A DNA stretch of 64,000 nt from Curtobacterium sp. 9128 (GCF_900086645.1 NZ_LT576451.1:558001-622000), one strand, 5' to 3'; positions 1-12,224 are shown, counted from the stretch's first letter. Notes: generated by a model from the letters alone, not told the origin. Translations and numbers: made by a program.

Positions 1-718
1 CAGCCGCGACGACGTCACCCCCGTCATCACCGGCGTCCAGCTCGAGGTCGGCGACAACGACCTCTCCCTCATCGCCACGGACCGCTACCGCGTCGCCGTC
101 CGCACCATCGCGTGGGACTCCGGCCGCGTCGGTTCCGAGCCGATGCATGCGCTCGTCCCTGCGCGCACCCTGCAGGAAGTCGGTCGTACGTTCGGCTCCG
201 CGTCGACGGTGTCGGTCTCGATCAGCGGCACCTCGGACCGCGAGCTCATCGCGTTCCACGCCGACGACAAGACGGTGACGTCCCTGCTCATCAAGGGCAA
301 CTACCCGCCGGTCCGCCGGCTCTTCCCCGAGACCGTCCAGGACCACGCCGTGATCAACACGGCCGAGCTGGTCGAAGCGGTCCGACGGGTCTCCCTCGTC
401 CTGGAGCGCGAAGCAGCGCTCCGGTTCTCCTTCACGGTCGACGGGCTCACGCTCGAGGCGATCGGTTCCGAACAAGCGCAGGCGTCAGAGTCGATCGATG
501 CGTTGCTGACCGGTGAGGAAACGGTGGTCTCGTTGAAGCCCGCCTTCCTCCTGGACGGGTTGAACGCGGTGCACTCCGAGTTCGTCCGCATCTCCTTCAC
601 CAAGACGGAGAACCCCAACAAGCCGGGCCCGGTGCTCATCACCGGCCAGTCCTCCCGCGACGAACCGGCGACGGACGGATACCGGTACCTGCTGCAGCCC
701 AATCTCCTGCTGCGGTAA
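1..718 (+). CDS. dnaN: DNA polymerase III beta subunit (sliding clamp), 3' part
   Basis: The C-terminal 238 codons are visible; the start lies upstream of the window, and the frame is open from base 2 to the TAA at 716-718. The product is the ring-shaped clamp that tethers DNA polymerase to DNA. The visible part carries typical clamp motifs, including LIATDRYRVAV near the left edge and a C-terminal end of the YRYLLQPNLLLR type, where the family normally ends in a PM(R/L)-like tail. It is followed by gnd, recF, dciA and gyrB, the usual actinobacterial order, so dnaA and the chromosomal origin should lie just left of the window. The call is secure; only the missing 5' end limits it. Confidence 0.96.
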   Translation, partial: SRDDVTPVITGVQLEVGDNDLSLIATDRYRVAVRTIAWDSGRVGSEPMHALVPARTLQEVGRTFGSASTVSVSISGTSDRELIAFHADDKTVTSLLIKGNYPPVRRLFPETVQDHAVINTAELVEAVRRVSLVLEREAALRFSFTVDGLTLEAIGSEQAQASESIDALLTGEETVVSLKPAFLLDGLNAVHSEFVRISFTKTENPNKPGPVLITGQSSRDEPATDGYRYLLQPNLLLR

Positions 719-788
719 GCGCAACAGCCGAACACTGCGCTGACGCGCCACCCCTGCATCAGCGCGACGACGAACAGAAGAGGAAATC

Positions 789-1676
789 ATGCACATCGGT
801 CTTGTCGGCCTCGGTCGCATGGGCAACAACATGCGTGCCCGTCTCCGCAACGCAGGCATCGAGGTCACCGGGTACGACGCGAACCCCGCCGTCTCCGATG
901 TCGCCAGCCTCGCCGAACTCGCAACCGCGCTCCCCGAGGGCAAGAAGCTCGTCTGGGTCATGGTCCCGCACGGCAAGATCACCGATGACGTGATCACCGA
1001 GCTCGCCGGGGTCCTCGGCGAGGGCGACCTCGTCATCGACGGCGGCAACTCGAAGTGGCTCGACGACACCAGGCACGCCGAGCAGCTCGCGGCGAACGGC
1101 ATCCGCTACATGGACGCCGGCGTCTCCGGTGGCGTCTGGGGCAAGGACAACGGCTACGGCCTGATGGTCGGCGGCGACGCCGCCGACGTCGAGTTCGCGA
1201 TGCCGGTCTTCGACGCGCTCCGCCCCGAGGGCCCGCGCGAAGAGGGCTTCTCGCACGCCGGTGCCGTCGGCGCCGGGCACTACGCCAAGATGGTCCACAA
1301 CGGCATCGAGTACGCGATCATGCAGGCCTACGGCGAGGGCTACGAGCTCCTCGAGGCGAAGGACATCATCACCGACGTCCCTGCCGTCTTCGCCGGATGG
1401 CAGCGCGGCACCGTCGTGCGCTCCTGGCTGCTCGACCTGCTCGTCCTCGCGATCAACGAGGACCCGAAGCTCGCCGAGCTCGAGGGCTACGTCGACGACT
1501 CGGGTGAGGGTCGTTGGACCCTCGAAGAGGCGATCGAGCTCGCGGTCCCGATGCCCGCGCTCTCCGCGGCCATGTTCGCGCGCTTCGTCTCGCGTCAGGG
1601 CAGCGAGTCCCCGACGATGAAGGCCGTCGCGGCGCTCCGCAACCAGTTCGGCGGCCACGCCGTCAAGAAGTCCTAG
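789..1676 (+). CDS. gnd: 6-phosphogluconate dehydrogenase (decarboxylating), short form
   Basis: This 295-residue enzyme oxidises 6-phosphogluconate to ribulose 5-phosphate and CO2, making NAD(P)H in the oxidative pentose phosphate pathway. The N-terminus has the Rossmann motif GLVGLGRMGNNM, followed by the family signature VIDGGNSKW and the substrate/catalytic segment GAGHYAKMVHNGIEY near residues 160-175. At 295 residues it is the short GntZ-type form, not the ~470-residue E. coli form. AGAGGAAAT just upstream is a good ribosome binding site for the ATG. It lies 70 bp after dnaN and 31 bp before recF. A gnd gene at this spot is common in actinobacteria and need not imply a role in replication. 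Confidence 0.93.
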   Translation: MHIGLVGLGRMGNNMRARLRNAGIEVTGYDANPAVSDVASLAELATALPEGKKLVWVMVPHGKITDDVITELAGVLGEGDLVIDGGNSKWLDDTRHAEQLAANGIRYMDAGVSGGVWGKDNGYGLMVGGDAADVEFAMPVFDALRPEGPREEGFSHAGAVGAGHYAKMVHNGIEYAIMQAYGEGYELLEAKDIITDVPAVFAGWQRGTVVRSWLLDLLVLAINEDPKLAELEGYVDDSGEGRWTLEEAIELAVPMPALSAAMFARFVSRQGSESPTMKAVAALRNQFGGHAVKKS

Positions 1677-1707
1677 GACTTCCCGGGGAAACCCGGCATC
1701 GGCCCGC

Positions 1708-2934
1708 GTGCACGTCGACCATCTCCAACTGACCGACTTCCGGAACTACCGGGAGGCGGACGTCGACCTCGCACGCGGGCCGAACCTCTTCGTCGGGAGG
1801 AACGGCCAGGGCAAGACGAACCTCGTCGAGTCCATCGCCTACCTCTCCACCCTCGGCTCGCACCGCGTCCCCACCGACGCGGCACTCGTCCGGCAGGGCT
1901 GTGACGCGGCGATCGTCCGCGCACGGCTCGCCCACGAGGAACGCAGCATCCTCGCCGAGGTGCAGATCAACCGCTCCGGGTCGAACCGGGCGCAGATCAA
2001 CCGGGCTCCGATCAAGCCCCGCGAACTCCCGCGGTACTGCGCGAGCGTCCTCTTCGCACCGGAGGACCTGGCACTCGTCCGCGGCGAGCCGTCCGGTCGA
2101 CGCCGCATGCTCGACGAGCTCCTCGTGCAGATCGCCCCGCGGATGCAGGGCGTCCTCGCCGACTACGACCGGACGCTCCGGCAGCGCAACACCCTGCTGA
2201 AGTCCGCCAGGGCGACCGGTGCGAAGTCGGGATCGCTCGCGACGCTCGACGTCTGGGACGAGCGGCTCGTGGCGTTCGGCTCCGAGATCATCGCCGCGCG
2301 GGACCATCTCACCCGTCGGCTCGCACCGTTCGTGGCGGAGGCCTACGCGACCGTCGCCGGTGAGCGGCACGAGGCATCGATCACCGGTGTCCTGTCGGTC
2401 CGCGGCGGCGATCCGGAAGACGCGGCGGCGACCGATCCGGTGCTCGGGACACCGGACGAGCCGGTTACCGTGCCGGCAGCCGCCGAGGCGTTCCGGGGTG
2501 CGCTCGAACGCCGTCGCCGCGACGAGCTCGACCGGGGTCTGACGCTCGCCGGCCCGCATCGCGACGACGTGCTCTTCCAGCTCAACGGGTTACCGGCCCG
2601 AGGATACGCGAGCCATGGCGAATCGTGGTCGTTCGCCCTCGCCATCCAGCTCGCGAGTGCATCGATCCTCCGCGCCGAGTCGACCCTCGGCGACCCGATC
2701 ATCATCCTCGACGACGTGTTCGCGGAGCTCGACGAGTCGCGACGCGAACGCCTCGGCAACGCGGTGGCGGACTACGAACAGGTCCTCATCACCGCTGCGG
2801 TGTTCGGTGACGTGCCCCAGCAGCTGGCGGCGCACACGGTCCGGATCGAGCACGGCACCATCGTGACGGACGATGCGGACCCGGCCCCTGCCTCCAGTCC
2901 GGCCGAGCCGGACGTGTCGGAAGCCGGCAACTGA
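1708..2934 (+). CDS. recF: DNA replication and repair protein RecF
   Basis: RecF is an SMC-like ATPase that loads RecA at single-strand gaps with RecO and RecR. The 408-residue product has the expected N-terminus (HVDHLQLTDFRNY), a Walker A motif GRNGQGKTN near residues 28-36, and a C-terminal ABC signature and Walker B region (IIILDDVFAELDESRR) near residues 330-345. The start is a GTG at 1708, chosen because the conserved FRNY motif then sits at the usual distance from the N-terminus. The stop overlaps the start of the DUF721 gene by one base (TGATG), so the two are translationally coupled. Confidence 0.96.
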   Translation: MHVDHLQLTDFRNYREADVDLARGPNLFVGRNGQGKTNLVESIAYLSTLGSHRVPTDAALVRQGCDAAIVRARLAHEERSILAEVQINRSGSNRAQINRAPIKPRELPRYCASVLFAPEDLALVRGEPSGRRRMLDELLVQIAPRMQGVLADYDRTLRQRNTLLKSARATGAKSGSLATLDVWDERLVAFGSEIIAARDHLTRRLAPFVAEAYATVAGERHEASITGVLSVRGGDPEDAAATDPVLGTPDEPVTVPAAAEAFRGALERRRRDELDRGLTLAGPHRDDVLFQLNGLPARGYASHGESWSFALAIQLASASILRAESTLGDPIIILDDVFAELDESRRERLGNAVADYEQVLITAAVFGDVPQQLAAHTVRIEHGTIVTDDADPAPASSPAEPDVSEAGN

Positions 2935-3434
2935 TGCCGCGCCCCTGGAAGCCGACCGAACCCAGCCGGGTCTACATGCACTTCAAGCAGGTCTTCGGCG
3001 ATCCGTCCAAGCGTGGCATCGACGCACGCCGCCGGCGGGCGAAGGAGTTCGAGTCCGACACGGTGCCCTACGGCCGCGGCCGGGAACCGAAGGGCCTCGG
3101 CGACATCGTCGGATCCCTCGCCGCCGAACTCGGCTGGACCGAGCCCCTCGCCCGCTCGGAGCTCTTCACGGACTGGCCGAGCGTCGTCGGCGACGAGCTC
3201 GCCAAGCACTCCCGACCCGTCACGATCGAGGACGGTGCCCTCGTCATCCGATGCGACTCGACGGCATGGGCGACGCAGCTCCGACTGATGCGCGCGAGCG
3301 TCACGACGACCATCGCGGAACGGCACCCGCAGGCGGGGGTGGAATCGATCCGGGTTTCCGGGCCGGACGCCCCCACCTGGAAACGCGGCCCCAGGACGGT
3401 CCAGGGGCGCGGTCCTCGCGACACCTACGGTTGA
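2934..3434 (+). CDS. dciA: DciA-type DUF721 protein, replicative helicase operator
   Basis: The 166-residue protein contains a DUF721 domain in about residues 50-150 (the DWPSVVGDELAKHSRPVTIEDGALVIRCDSTAWA region; only its ends are distinctive). DUF721 proteins of the DciA family help load or operate DnaB helicase in bacteria that lack DnaC or DnaI. The N-terminal ~45 residues are basic and probably disordered. It begins within the recF stop codon and is the counterpart of mycobacterial Rv0004 between recF and gyrB. A strong hairpin follows at 3459-3487. The family call is firm; the helicase role is inferred from the family. Confidence 0.88.
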   Translation: MPRPWKPTEPSRVYMHFKQVFGDPSKRGIDARRRRAKEFESDTVPYGRGREPKGLGDIVGSLAAELGWTEPLARSELFTDWPSVVGDELAKHSRPVTIEDGALVIRCDSTAWATQLRLMRASVTTTIAERHPQAGVESIRVSGPDAPTWKRGPRTVQGRGPRDTYG

Positions 3435-3458
3435 GCAGACGAAATCATCCTCTGGTCG

Positions 3459-3487
3459 CGAAATCGGCCGTCAAACGGCCGATTTCG
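3459..3487 (+). terminator. Hairpin terminator after the recF-dciA genes
   Basis: A perfect 13-bp stem (CGAAATCGGCCGT at 3459-3471 with ACGGCCGATTTCG at 3475-3487) encloses a 3-base loop, 24 bases after the dciA stop. There is no clear T-tract, which is common in high-GC actinobacterial terminators. Confidence 0.7.
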
Positions 3488-3511
3488 CCCTCGAAAGAGG
3501 GGCTCCTGGGA

Positions 3512-5551
<2,040 letters not shown>

Positions 5552-5683
5552 TCCCCGACCAGGAGGCGCGGTGCCAGCCGCGCGCCCTGGTCCAGACCAC
5601 CTGTGGTCGCGCGCGGCGCGACGAACGGAACCACGGCCTCCAGGTCGGGTCGGCCGGATGGCCGAGAAAGGTACTGAAGCCAC

Positions 5684-8306
<2,623 letters not shown>

Positions 8307-8314
<8 letters not shown>

Positions 8315-8714
8315 TGTCGCCGAGAAGCTCCAGAAGAAGGCGAAGCGGCCCGTCGGCACCCGTCAGGTGCGGCTGCGGCTCGTGTACGTCGACTTCTGGT
8401 CGATGGTGAAGCTCAGCTTCCTGATCGCCCTGGCCGGCAGCATCGTGATCGTCGTCGCGACGGCGCTGGTGTGGGTCATCCTCAACCAGACCGGGGTGTT
8501 CACCCAGGTCGACGCCCTGCTCAAGGACGTCACCGGGCAGAACAACTACTCGATCATGGACCAGTTCTCGCTGGGCCAGGTGCTCGGGTTCTCCATCGTG
8601 GTGGGCATCCTCAACGTAGTCGTCGGCACCGTGCTCGGCGCGATCGTGAGCGTGCTGTACAACCTCAGCGTGCGCATCACGGGCGGTCTGCTCGTGGGCT
8701 TCACGAACAACTGA
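8307..8714 (+). CDS. DUF3566 membrane protein
   Basis: This 135-residue protein belongs to the DUF3566 family found directly after gyrA in most actinobacteria (Rv0007 position in mycobacteria). The N-terminus is basic ([21 protein letters not shown]), followed by two hydrophobic segments at about residues 32-58 and 88-125 that look membrane-spanning. The ATG at 8307 lies inside the last codons of gyrA and follows GGAGAG, so it is probably translated from the gyrA mRNA. The role is unknown; the conserved position suggests a link to topology or division genes, but nothing in the sequence shows this. Confidence 0.85.
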
Positions 8715-8746
8715 CACACCCGGTCCGGATGGGCCGCCCGCTCGAT

Positions 8747-8775
8747 TTCGTTCCGACGGATTCGTACGGTAGGCT
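8747..8775 (+). promoter_or_regulatory. Predicted promoter of tRNA-Ile
   Basis: TTCGTT at 8747-8752 and TAGGCT at 8770-8775 are separated by 17 bp, and the -10 box ends 14 bases before the mature tRNA-Ile. It could drive both tRNA genes. Confidence 0.45.
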
Positions 8776-8789
8776 TTCATCCGGTCTGA

Positions 8790-8866
8790 GGGGCTATAGC
8801 TCAGGCGGTTAGAGCGCTTCGCTGATAACGAAGAGGTCCAAGGTTCAAGTCCTTGTAGCCCCACCA
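8790..8866 (+). tRNA. ileT: tRNA-Ile (GAT anticodon)
   Basis: Acceptor stem GGGGCTA (8790-8796) pairs with TAGCCCC (8856-8862), followed by A and an encoded CCA at 8864-8866. The anticodon arm has the loop CTGATAA, giving anticodon GAT. The T-arm contains GGTTCAAGTCC. It is 10 bases from tRNA-Ala, the usual actinobacterial pair downstream of gyrA. Confidence 0.97.
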
Positions 8867-8876
8867 TCCCCTTCCG

Positions 8877-8949
8877 GGGGCCTTAGCTCAGTTGGTAGAG
8901 CGCCTGCTTTGCAAGCAGGATGTCGGGAGTTCGATTCTCCCAGGCTCCA
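8877..8949 (+). tRNA. alaT: tRNA-Ala (TGC anticodon)
   Basis: Acceptor stem GGGGCCT (8877-8883) pairs with AGGCTCC (8942-8948) with one G-T pair, followed by the discriminator A. The anticodon loop TTTGCAA gives anticodon TGC. No CCA is encoded (the next bases are CAA), unlike the neighbouring tRNA-Ile. Confidence 0.97.
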
Positions 8950-9120
8950 CAATCTCATCCCCGCCGCCGCCCCTGCGGCGCGACGTCGCTGACTGTTCGG
9001 TCGTCGTGCTTGTCTACGCCTCCGGCGCGCCGCTCCGCGATGGCCGGGTCGGCGCGTGCCGCGTCCGTCCGGTGCGTGGTCCTTTGTGCGCGGCCGTCCG
9101 GTGAGTGGTTCGTTGTCGCG

Positions 9121-9162
9121 GGCTGGAGGCTCCGTGTCCGGCCGCCACGAGCCTCCCGTCCG
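9121..9162. repeat. Dispersed palindromic repeat, degenerate copy
   Basis: The left arm resembles CTGGAGGCTCCGTG and the right arm CACGAGCCTCCCGTCCG, with mismatches and a longer centre than the best copies at 31899, 32749 and 33673. It lies between the plus-strand tRNAs and a minus-strand gene, a convergent setting like the others. Confidence 0.5.
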
Positions 9163-9334
9163 TCGCCCCCGCTCCCCGCACCGCGGCGAGTGGTCGCGAC
9201 TCCCCGCCGGGACACCCTCGACTGGTCAGGAACCGTCGGTTCGGACCTGTGTCGGCGACCGGATGCGACCAGTCGGTGGGCGTGAGCGGGGTGTCGTGAC
9301 CGCTGGGGACGGCGTCGCTCGGGCGAAGGACCCC

Positions 9335-9447
9335 GGGACGCCCTCACGCCCGGACCCTTGGGACGCCCGGGCACCCGGGCGCCCGGGAAGCCCTCACGCC
9401 CGGGACGCCCTCACGCCCGGGACGCCCGGACGCCCGGGACGCCCGGA
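9335..9447. repeat. G/C-rich minisatellite (25-bp and 17-bp units)
   Basis: The core GGGACGCCC (one variant GGGAAGCCC) recurs at 9335, 9360, 9385, 9402, 9419 and 9436. The spacing is 25, 25, 17, 17 and 17 bases. The 17-base unit reads GGGACGCCCTCACGCCC in its commonest form. It is non-coding and likely to vary in copy number between strains. Confidence 0.75.
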
Positions 9448-9467
9448 TACCGGGCTGGCGCGGACGA

Positions 9468-9499
9468 CGAAGGGCCCCGGCGTGTGCCGGGGCCCTTCG
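9468..9499 (-). terminator. Terminator of the CwsA-like gene
   Basis: CGAAGGGCCCCGG (9468-9480) and CCGGGGCCCTTCG (9487-9499) form a perfect 13-bp stem with a 6-base loop, 14 bases downstream of the minus-strand stop at 9514. It could also stop transcription from the tRNA side. Confidence 0.75.
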
Positions 9500-9513
9500 T
9501 ACGAACCGGGAGG

Positions 9514-10089
9514 TCAGGCGGCGGACTTGTCCGCCGAGTCGGCGTCGTCGGCGACCCAGAGGTCGTCGTCGGCGCGCAGCGTCTGGTACGCGGCGTAGGC
9601 GGCACCGGCGACGGCGACCACACCCACCACGATCAGTGCGACTCCGCCGAAGCCGATGCCCTTCTTCTGCTGCGACGGCACGTACTTGGCGGCAGCCTTC
9701 TTCGCCTTCTTGCCCTTCTTCTGGGCGTCCTTCACGATCTTCTTGACCCGGGGGTCCTTCGCGAGGTCGACCACGCTGAGCACGGATCCCGCAGTGGACA
9801 CGAGGCCGGGGACGACCTCGGACTGGAAGCGGTGCGAGGCGTTCTGCGCGGCAGACGTCGCTGCGTGCACGCCCGTCGCGACAGCCGGGCGGATCCCGCT
9901 GTCGATCGCGTGCTGGACGCGGGGGGCGATGTCCTTGCGAGCAGCATCGGCTGCGTTCGAGCGGGCCTCGGCGAGGATCGCGTTCGCGTGCTCGAGCACC
10001 TTGCGCTGCTCACCGAGGAGCGAGGCGGTCTGGCCCTTGAGCTTCTTGATCTGCTTCCGGCGCTTGCGCGGCAGTTCGATCGTCGTCAT
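9514..10089 (-). CDS. Small membrane-anchored protein at the CwsA position
   Basis: This is a 191-residue protein. The first ~20 residues are very basic (PRKRRKQIKKLKG), followed by a long helical, probably coiled-coil stretch, a lysine-rich linker (about residues 105-140), and a single C-terminal membrane segment (ALIVVGVVAVAGAAYAAY, about residues 151-170) with a short acidic tail. The ATG at 10089 is preceded by GGAGGTACC. It sits on the minus strand between tRNA-Ala and the cyclophilin gene, exactly where mycobacteria have cwsA (Rv0008c), a division/polar growth membrane protein that binds CrgA and Wag31. Position and architecture agree, but I cannot show sequence homology, so the role is a hypothesis. 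Confidence 0.7.
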   Translation of the reverse strand: MTTIELPRKRRKQIKKLKGQTASLLGEQRKVLEHANAILAEARSNAADAARKDIAPRVQHAIDSGIRPAVATGVHAATSAAQNASHRFQSEVVPGLVSTAGSVLSVVDLAKDPRVKKIVKDAQKKGKKAKKAAAKYVPSQQKKGIGFGGVALIVVGVVAVAGAAYAAYQTLRADDDLWVADDADSADKSAA

Positions 10090-10206
10090 CTGGTACCTCC
10101 ATCGGAACGGCGTGACACCCATCCTGCCACCGGAGCACCTGACAGGTCACGGAGCCTCACCTGTGGGTACCGTCTGTACGCAGCGGACGCATGCGAGAAT
10201 CGGAAC

Positions 10207-10746
10207 ATGTCTCTGCACACCGCTGTCGCAACGATCCACACGAACAAGGGCGACATCCGCGTCAACCTGTTCGGCAACCATGCTCCGAAGACCGTCAAGA
10301 ACTTCGTCGACCTCGCGACGGGCCAGCAGGAGTGGACCCACCCGGGGACCGGCAAGGTCTCGACGGACAAGCTCTACGACGGTGTGGTCTTCCACCGCAT
10401 CATCAAGGACTTCATGATCCAGGGCGGCGACCCGCTCGGCCAGGGAATCGGCGGCCCCGGCTACCGCTTCGACGACGAGATCTCGCCCGAGCTCACCTTC
10501 CAGAACCCCTACATCTTCGCGATGGCGAACGCCGGCATCCAGGGCGGCCGCGGCACCAACGGGTCGCAGTTCTTCATCACGACCGTGGCCACGCCGTGGC
10601 TCCAGGGCAAGCACACCATCTTCGGTGAGGTCGCCGACGACGAGTCCCGCGCGGTCGTCGACGCGATCGAGGGCGTCCCCACCGACGGCCGCGACAAGCC
10701 GCTCGAGGACGTCGTCATCAACAGCATCGACGTCGAGTCCGTCTGA
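10207..10746 (+). CDS. ppiA: Peptidyl-prolyl cis-trans isomerase, cyclophilin type
   Basis: The 179-residue enzyme catalyses prolyl isomerisation during protein folding. Cyclophilin signatures are present: FHRIIKDFMIQGGDP, YRFDDE and GTNGSQFFITT, plus the tryptophan motif TPWLQGKHTIFGEV. No signal peptide is visible, so it is probably cytoplasmic. The ATG at 10207 is supported by GAGAAT at 10195-10200, a -10-like box six bases upstream, suggesting a leaderless mRNA; frames extending further upstream are not coding. The rhomboid gene follows after 2 bases. Confidence 0.93.
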   Translation: MSLHTAVATIHTNKGDIRVNLFGNHAPKTVKNFVDLATGQQEWTHPGTGKVSTDKLYDGVVFHRIIKDFMIQGGDPLGQGIGGPGYRFDDEISPELTFQNPYIFAMANAGIQGGRGTNGSQFFITTVATPWLQGKHTIFGEVADDESRAVVDAIEGVPTDGRDKPLEDVVINSIDVESV

Positions 10747-10748
10747 CC

Positions 10749-11603
10749 TTGACCGACCAGGCGTACAACCCGGCCAACTACTGCTACCGGCACCCGGACC
10801 GGCAGAGCTTCGTCCTGTGCCAACGGTGCGGGCGGACGATCTGCCCCGAGTGCCAGACGCCGGCGGCGGTCGGGGTGCACTGCCCTGAGTGCGTGCGTGA
10901 ACAGCGCGCGCAGTTCACGGCGAACCGCCGCGCGTCCGGAGCCCCGAGCAGGGTCACGGTCGCGCGGCGGCGCTTCGCCATGCTCGACCAGAAGGCGACC
11001 GTCGTCATCGTCGCCGTCTCCGTGGTCATCTGGCTGCTGGACCAGGTGTCCAACCGGGCGCTGACCCAGCTGCTCGGCTACAACGCCTACTACCTGCCGA
11101 CGCAGCCGTGGCGGATGGTCACGTCGTTGTTCGTCCACTCGGGCTTCTTCCACATCGCGTTCAACATGTGGGCGGTGTGGATCTTCGGCAGGATGCTCGA
11201 GAACATGCTCGGGACCTGGCGGTTCCTGGCGTTGTACTTCATCTCGGGCCTGGCTGGATCCATGGCGGTCACGCTGCTCGCTCCCCAGACGTCGGTCGTC
11301 GGCGCCTCCGGAGCGATCTTCGGCCTGTTCGCCGCCTTCTTCATGATCCAGCGCAGCCTCGGTGGCAACGCCGTCTCGTTGCTCGTGATCATCGGCCTGA
11401 ACCTGCTGATCGGGTTCCTGCCCGGGACGAACATCTCGTGGCAGGCGCACATCGGCGGGATCGCTGCGGGCTTCCTGACCGGGTACATCTTCGCGAAGAC
11501 CCGGAACGTCCGGAAGCGCGGCTTGCAGATCACCCTGCTCGGCGCCGAGGCGGTGCTGATAGTCGTCCTGGCGTACGTCGGGTACGCGATCGCGTTCAAC
11601 TGA
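10749..11603 (+). CDS. Rhomboid family intramembrane serine protease with N-terminal zinc finger
   Basis: The 284-residue protein starts with a Cys/His-rich module (CYRHPDRQSFVLCQRCGRTI, then CPEC twice; residues ~13-50) resembling a B-box-type zinc finger, followed by six or seven membrane segments. The protease motifs are GASGAIFGL with the catalytic serine (Ser187) and the histidine in AHIGGIAAG (His234), plus the HxxxN-type segment HIAFNMWAVW. The start is a TTG at 10749, two bases after the ppi stop; it is the only start that keeps the zinc finger whole. Coupling with a cyclophilin gene is usual in Micrococcales. Substrates are unknown. Confidence 0.9.
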   Translation: MTDQAYNPANYCYRHPDRQSFVLCQRCGRTICPECQTPAAVGVHCPECVREQRAQFTANRRASGAPSRVTVARRRFAMLDQKATVVIVAVSVVIWLLDQVSNRALTQLLGYNAYYLPTQPWRMVTSLFVHSGFFHIAFNMWAVWIFGRMLENMLGTWRFLALYFISGLAGSMAVTLLAPQTSVVGASGAIFGLFAAFFMIQRSLGGNAVSLLVIIGLNLLIGFLPGTNISWQAHIGGIAAGFLTGYIFAKTRNVRKRGLQITLLGAEAVLIVVLAYVGYAIAFN

Positions 11604-11629
11604 AGCGCATCGACCGCACGAGCATCCAA

Positions 11630-11663
11630 CGCCCCGTCACTCTTCGGAGTGGCGGGGCGTTTT
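11630..11663 (+). terminator. Rho-independent terminator after the rhomboid gene
   Basis: The stem is CGCCCCGTCACTC (11630-11642) with GAGTGGCGGGGCG (11647-11659), containing one G-T pair. The loop is TTCG, and TTTT follows at 11660-11663. Confidence 0.85.
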
Positions 11664-11669
11664 CGTACC

Positions 11670-11827
11670 TGTGGACAACTCGGTGAGTTACACGGGTGTG
11701 ATTATCCCCACTGTGGATTCACCTGTGGATAACTCCGGGACGGGGGTGTGGAACAGCGTGTGGAGAACTCGTCGAACTGTGGAGAACGGGGGAAAACCGC
11801 GCTGCTCCCACAGCGGCCTGTGGAAAA
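11670..11827. promoter_or_regulatory. Cluster of DnaA-box-like sites
   Basis: Within 160 bp, seven sites resemble the 9-mer TT(A/G)TCCACA. Two match perfectly in the minus orientation: TGTGGACAA (11670-11678, the actinobacterial form) and TGTGGATAA (11724-11732, the E. coli form). Single-mismatch sites are TTATCCCCA (11702-11710, plus), TGTGGAGAA (11759-11767 and 11778-11786) and TGTGGAAAA (11819-11827). A weaker site is TGTGGAACA (11747-11755). Nearly all face the same way. The segment lies between two convergent terminators, about 11 kb from dnaN, and contains no gene. It could be part of the origin, a DnaA-titrating site or another DnaA-controlled element. Confidence 0.7.
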
Positions 11828-11830
11828 CGA

Positions 11831-11866
11831 GAACGCCCGCCGCACCGATCGGTGCAGCGGGCGTTC
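11831..11866 (-). terminator. Terminator of crgA
   Basis: GAACGCCCGCCGCACC (11831-11846) pairs with GGTGCAGCGGGCGTTC (11851-11866) around GATC, with one mismatch. On the minus strand the hairpin is followed by TTCTCGTTTTCC, a T-rich run. It lies 22 bases beyond the crgA stop. Confidence 0.8.
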
Positions 11867-11887
11867 GACGACGCGGAAGCCGGGATG

Positions 11888-12142
11888 TCAGCGCCAGCGA
11901 GTGGTCATGAGGAAGCCGATGAACATGATGCCGAAGCCGATGAGGATGTTCCACGAGTTCAGCGAGGGAACCGGGAGGGTGCCCTGCGAGACGTAGAACA
12001 CGATCACCCAGGCGAGTCCGACGAGCATGAAGCCGAACATGACCGGCTTGAACCACACGGGGTTGGGCTGGTCGCCCGCCGTGTCGACCGAGTCGGCTCG
12101 GGTCCTCCGGGCGGGCTTGGTGCGGTCCTTGTCCTTGGCCAT
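11888..12142 (-). CDS. crgA: Cell division protein CrgA
   Basis: CrgA is a small actinobacterial divisome protein that helps coordinate Z-ring activity and recruits septal peptidoglycan enzymes. The 84-residue product has a basic, soluble N-terminus (MAKDKDRTKPARR), the family's NPVWFKPVMFG entry motif, and two membrane segments (about residues 32-50 and 61-80) ending in TTRWR, the typical C-terminus. The ATG at 12142 was chosen because MAKDKDR begins the conserved protein and TAGGAT (12150-12155) is a -10 box seven bases upstream, predicting a leaderless mRNA. It faces the division kinase operon, as in mycobacteria. Confidence 0.93.
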   Translation of the reverse strand: MAKDKDRTKPARRTRADSVDTAGDQPNPVWFKPVMFGFMLVGLAWVIVFYVSQGTLPVPSLNSWNILIGFGIMFIGFLMTTRWR

Positions 12143-12224
12143 GGCCGGTATCCTACCGTGAACATGTGTGTGCACAGGCTCCACGGAGGCTGCACACGAC
12201 CCCCACGAGTACGGTGAACCGACC

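Larger units (their letters stand above)
8950..9513. other. Gene-free region between tRNA-Ala and the CwsA-like gene
   Basis: About 560 bp without a convincing coding region; the open frames here lack ribosome binding sites and family similarity. It contains a degenerate copy of the dispersed palindrome (9121-9162), a G/C-rich tandem repeat (9335-9447) and the terminator of the minus-strand gene to the right (9468-9499). Nothing else recognisable was seen in 8985-9120 or 9165-9330. Confidence 0.6.

Noticed and set aside
9335..9447. Tandem repeats as a CRISPR array
   Set aside because: The units are contiguous, only 17-25 bases, without unique spacers, and no cas genes are present.
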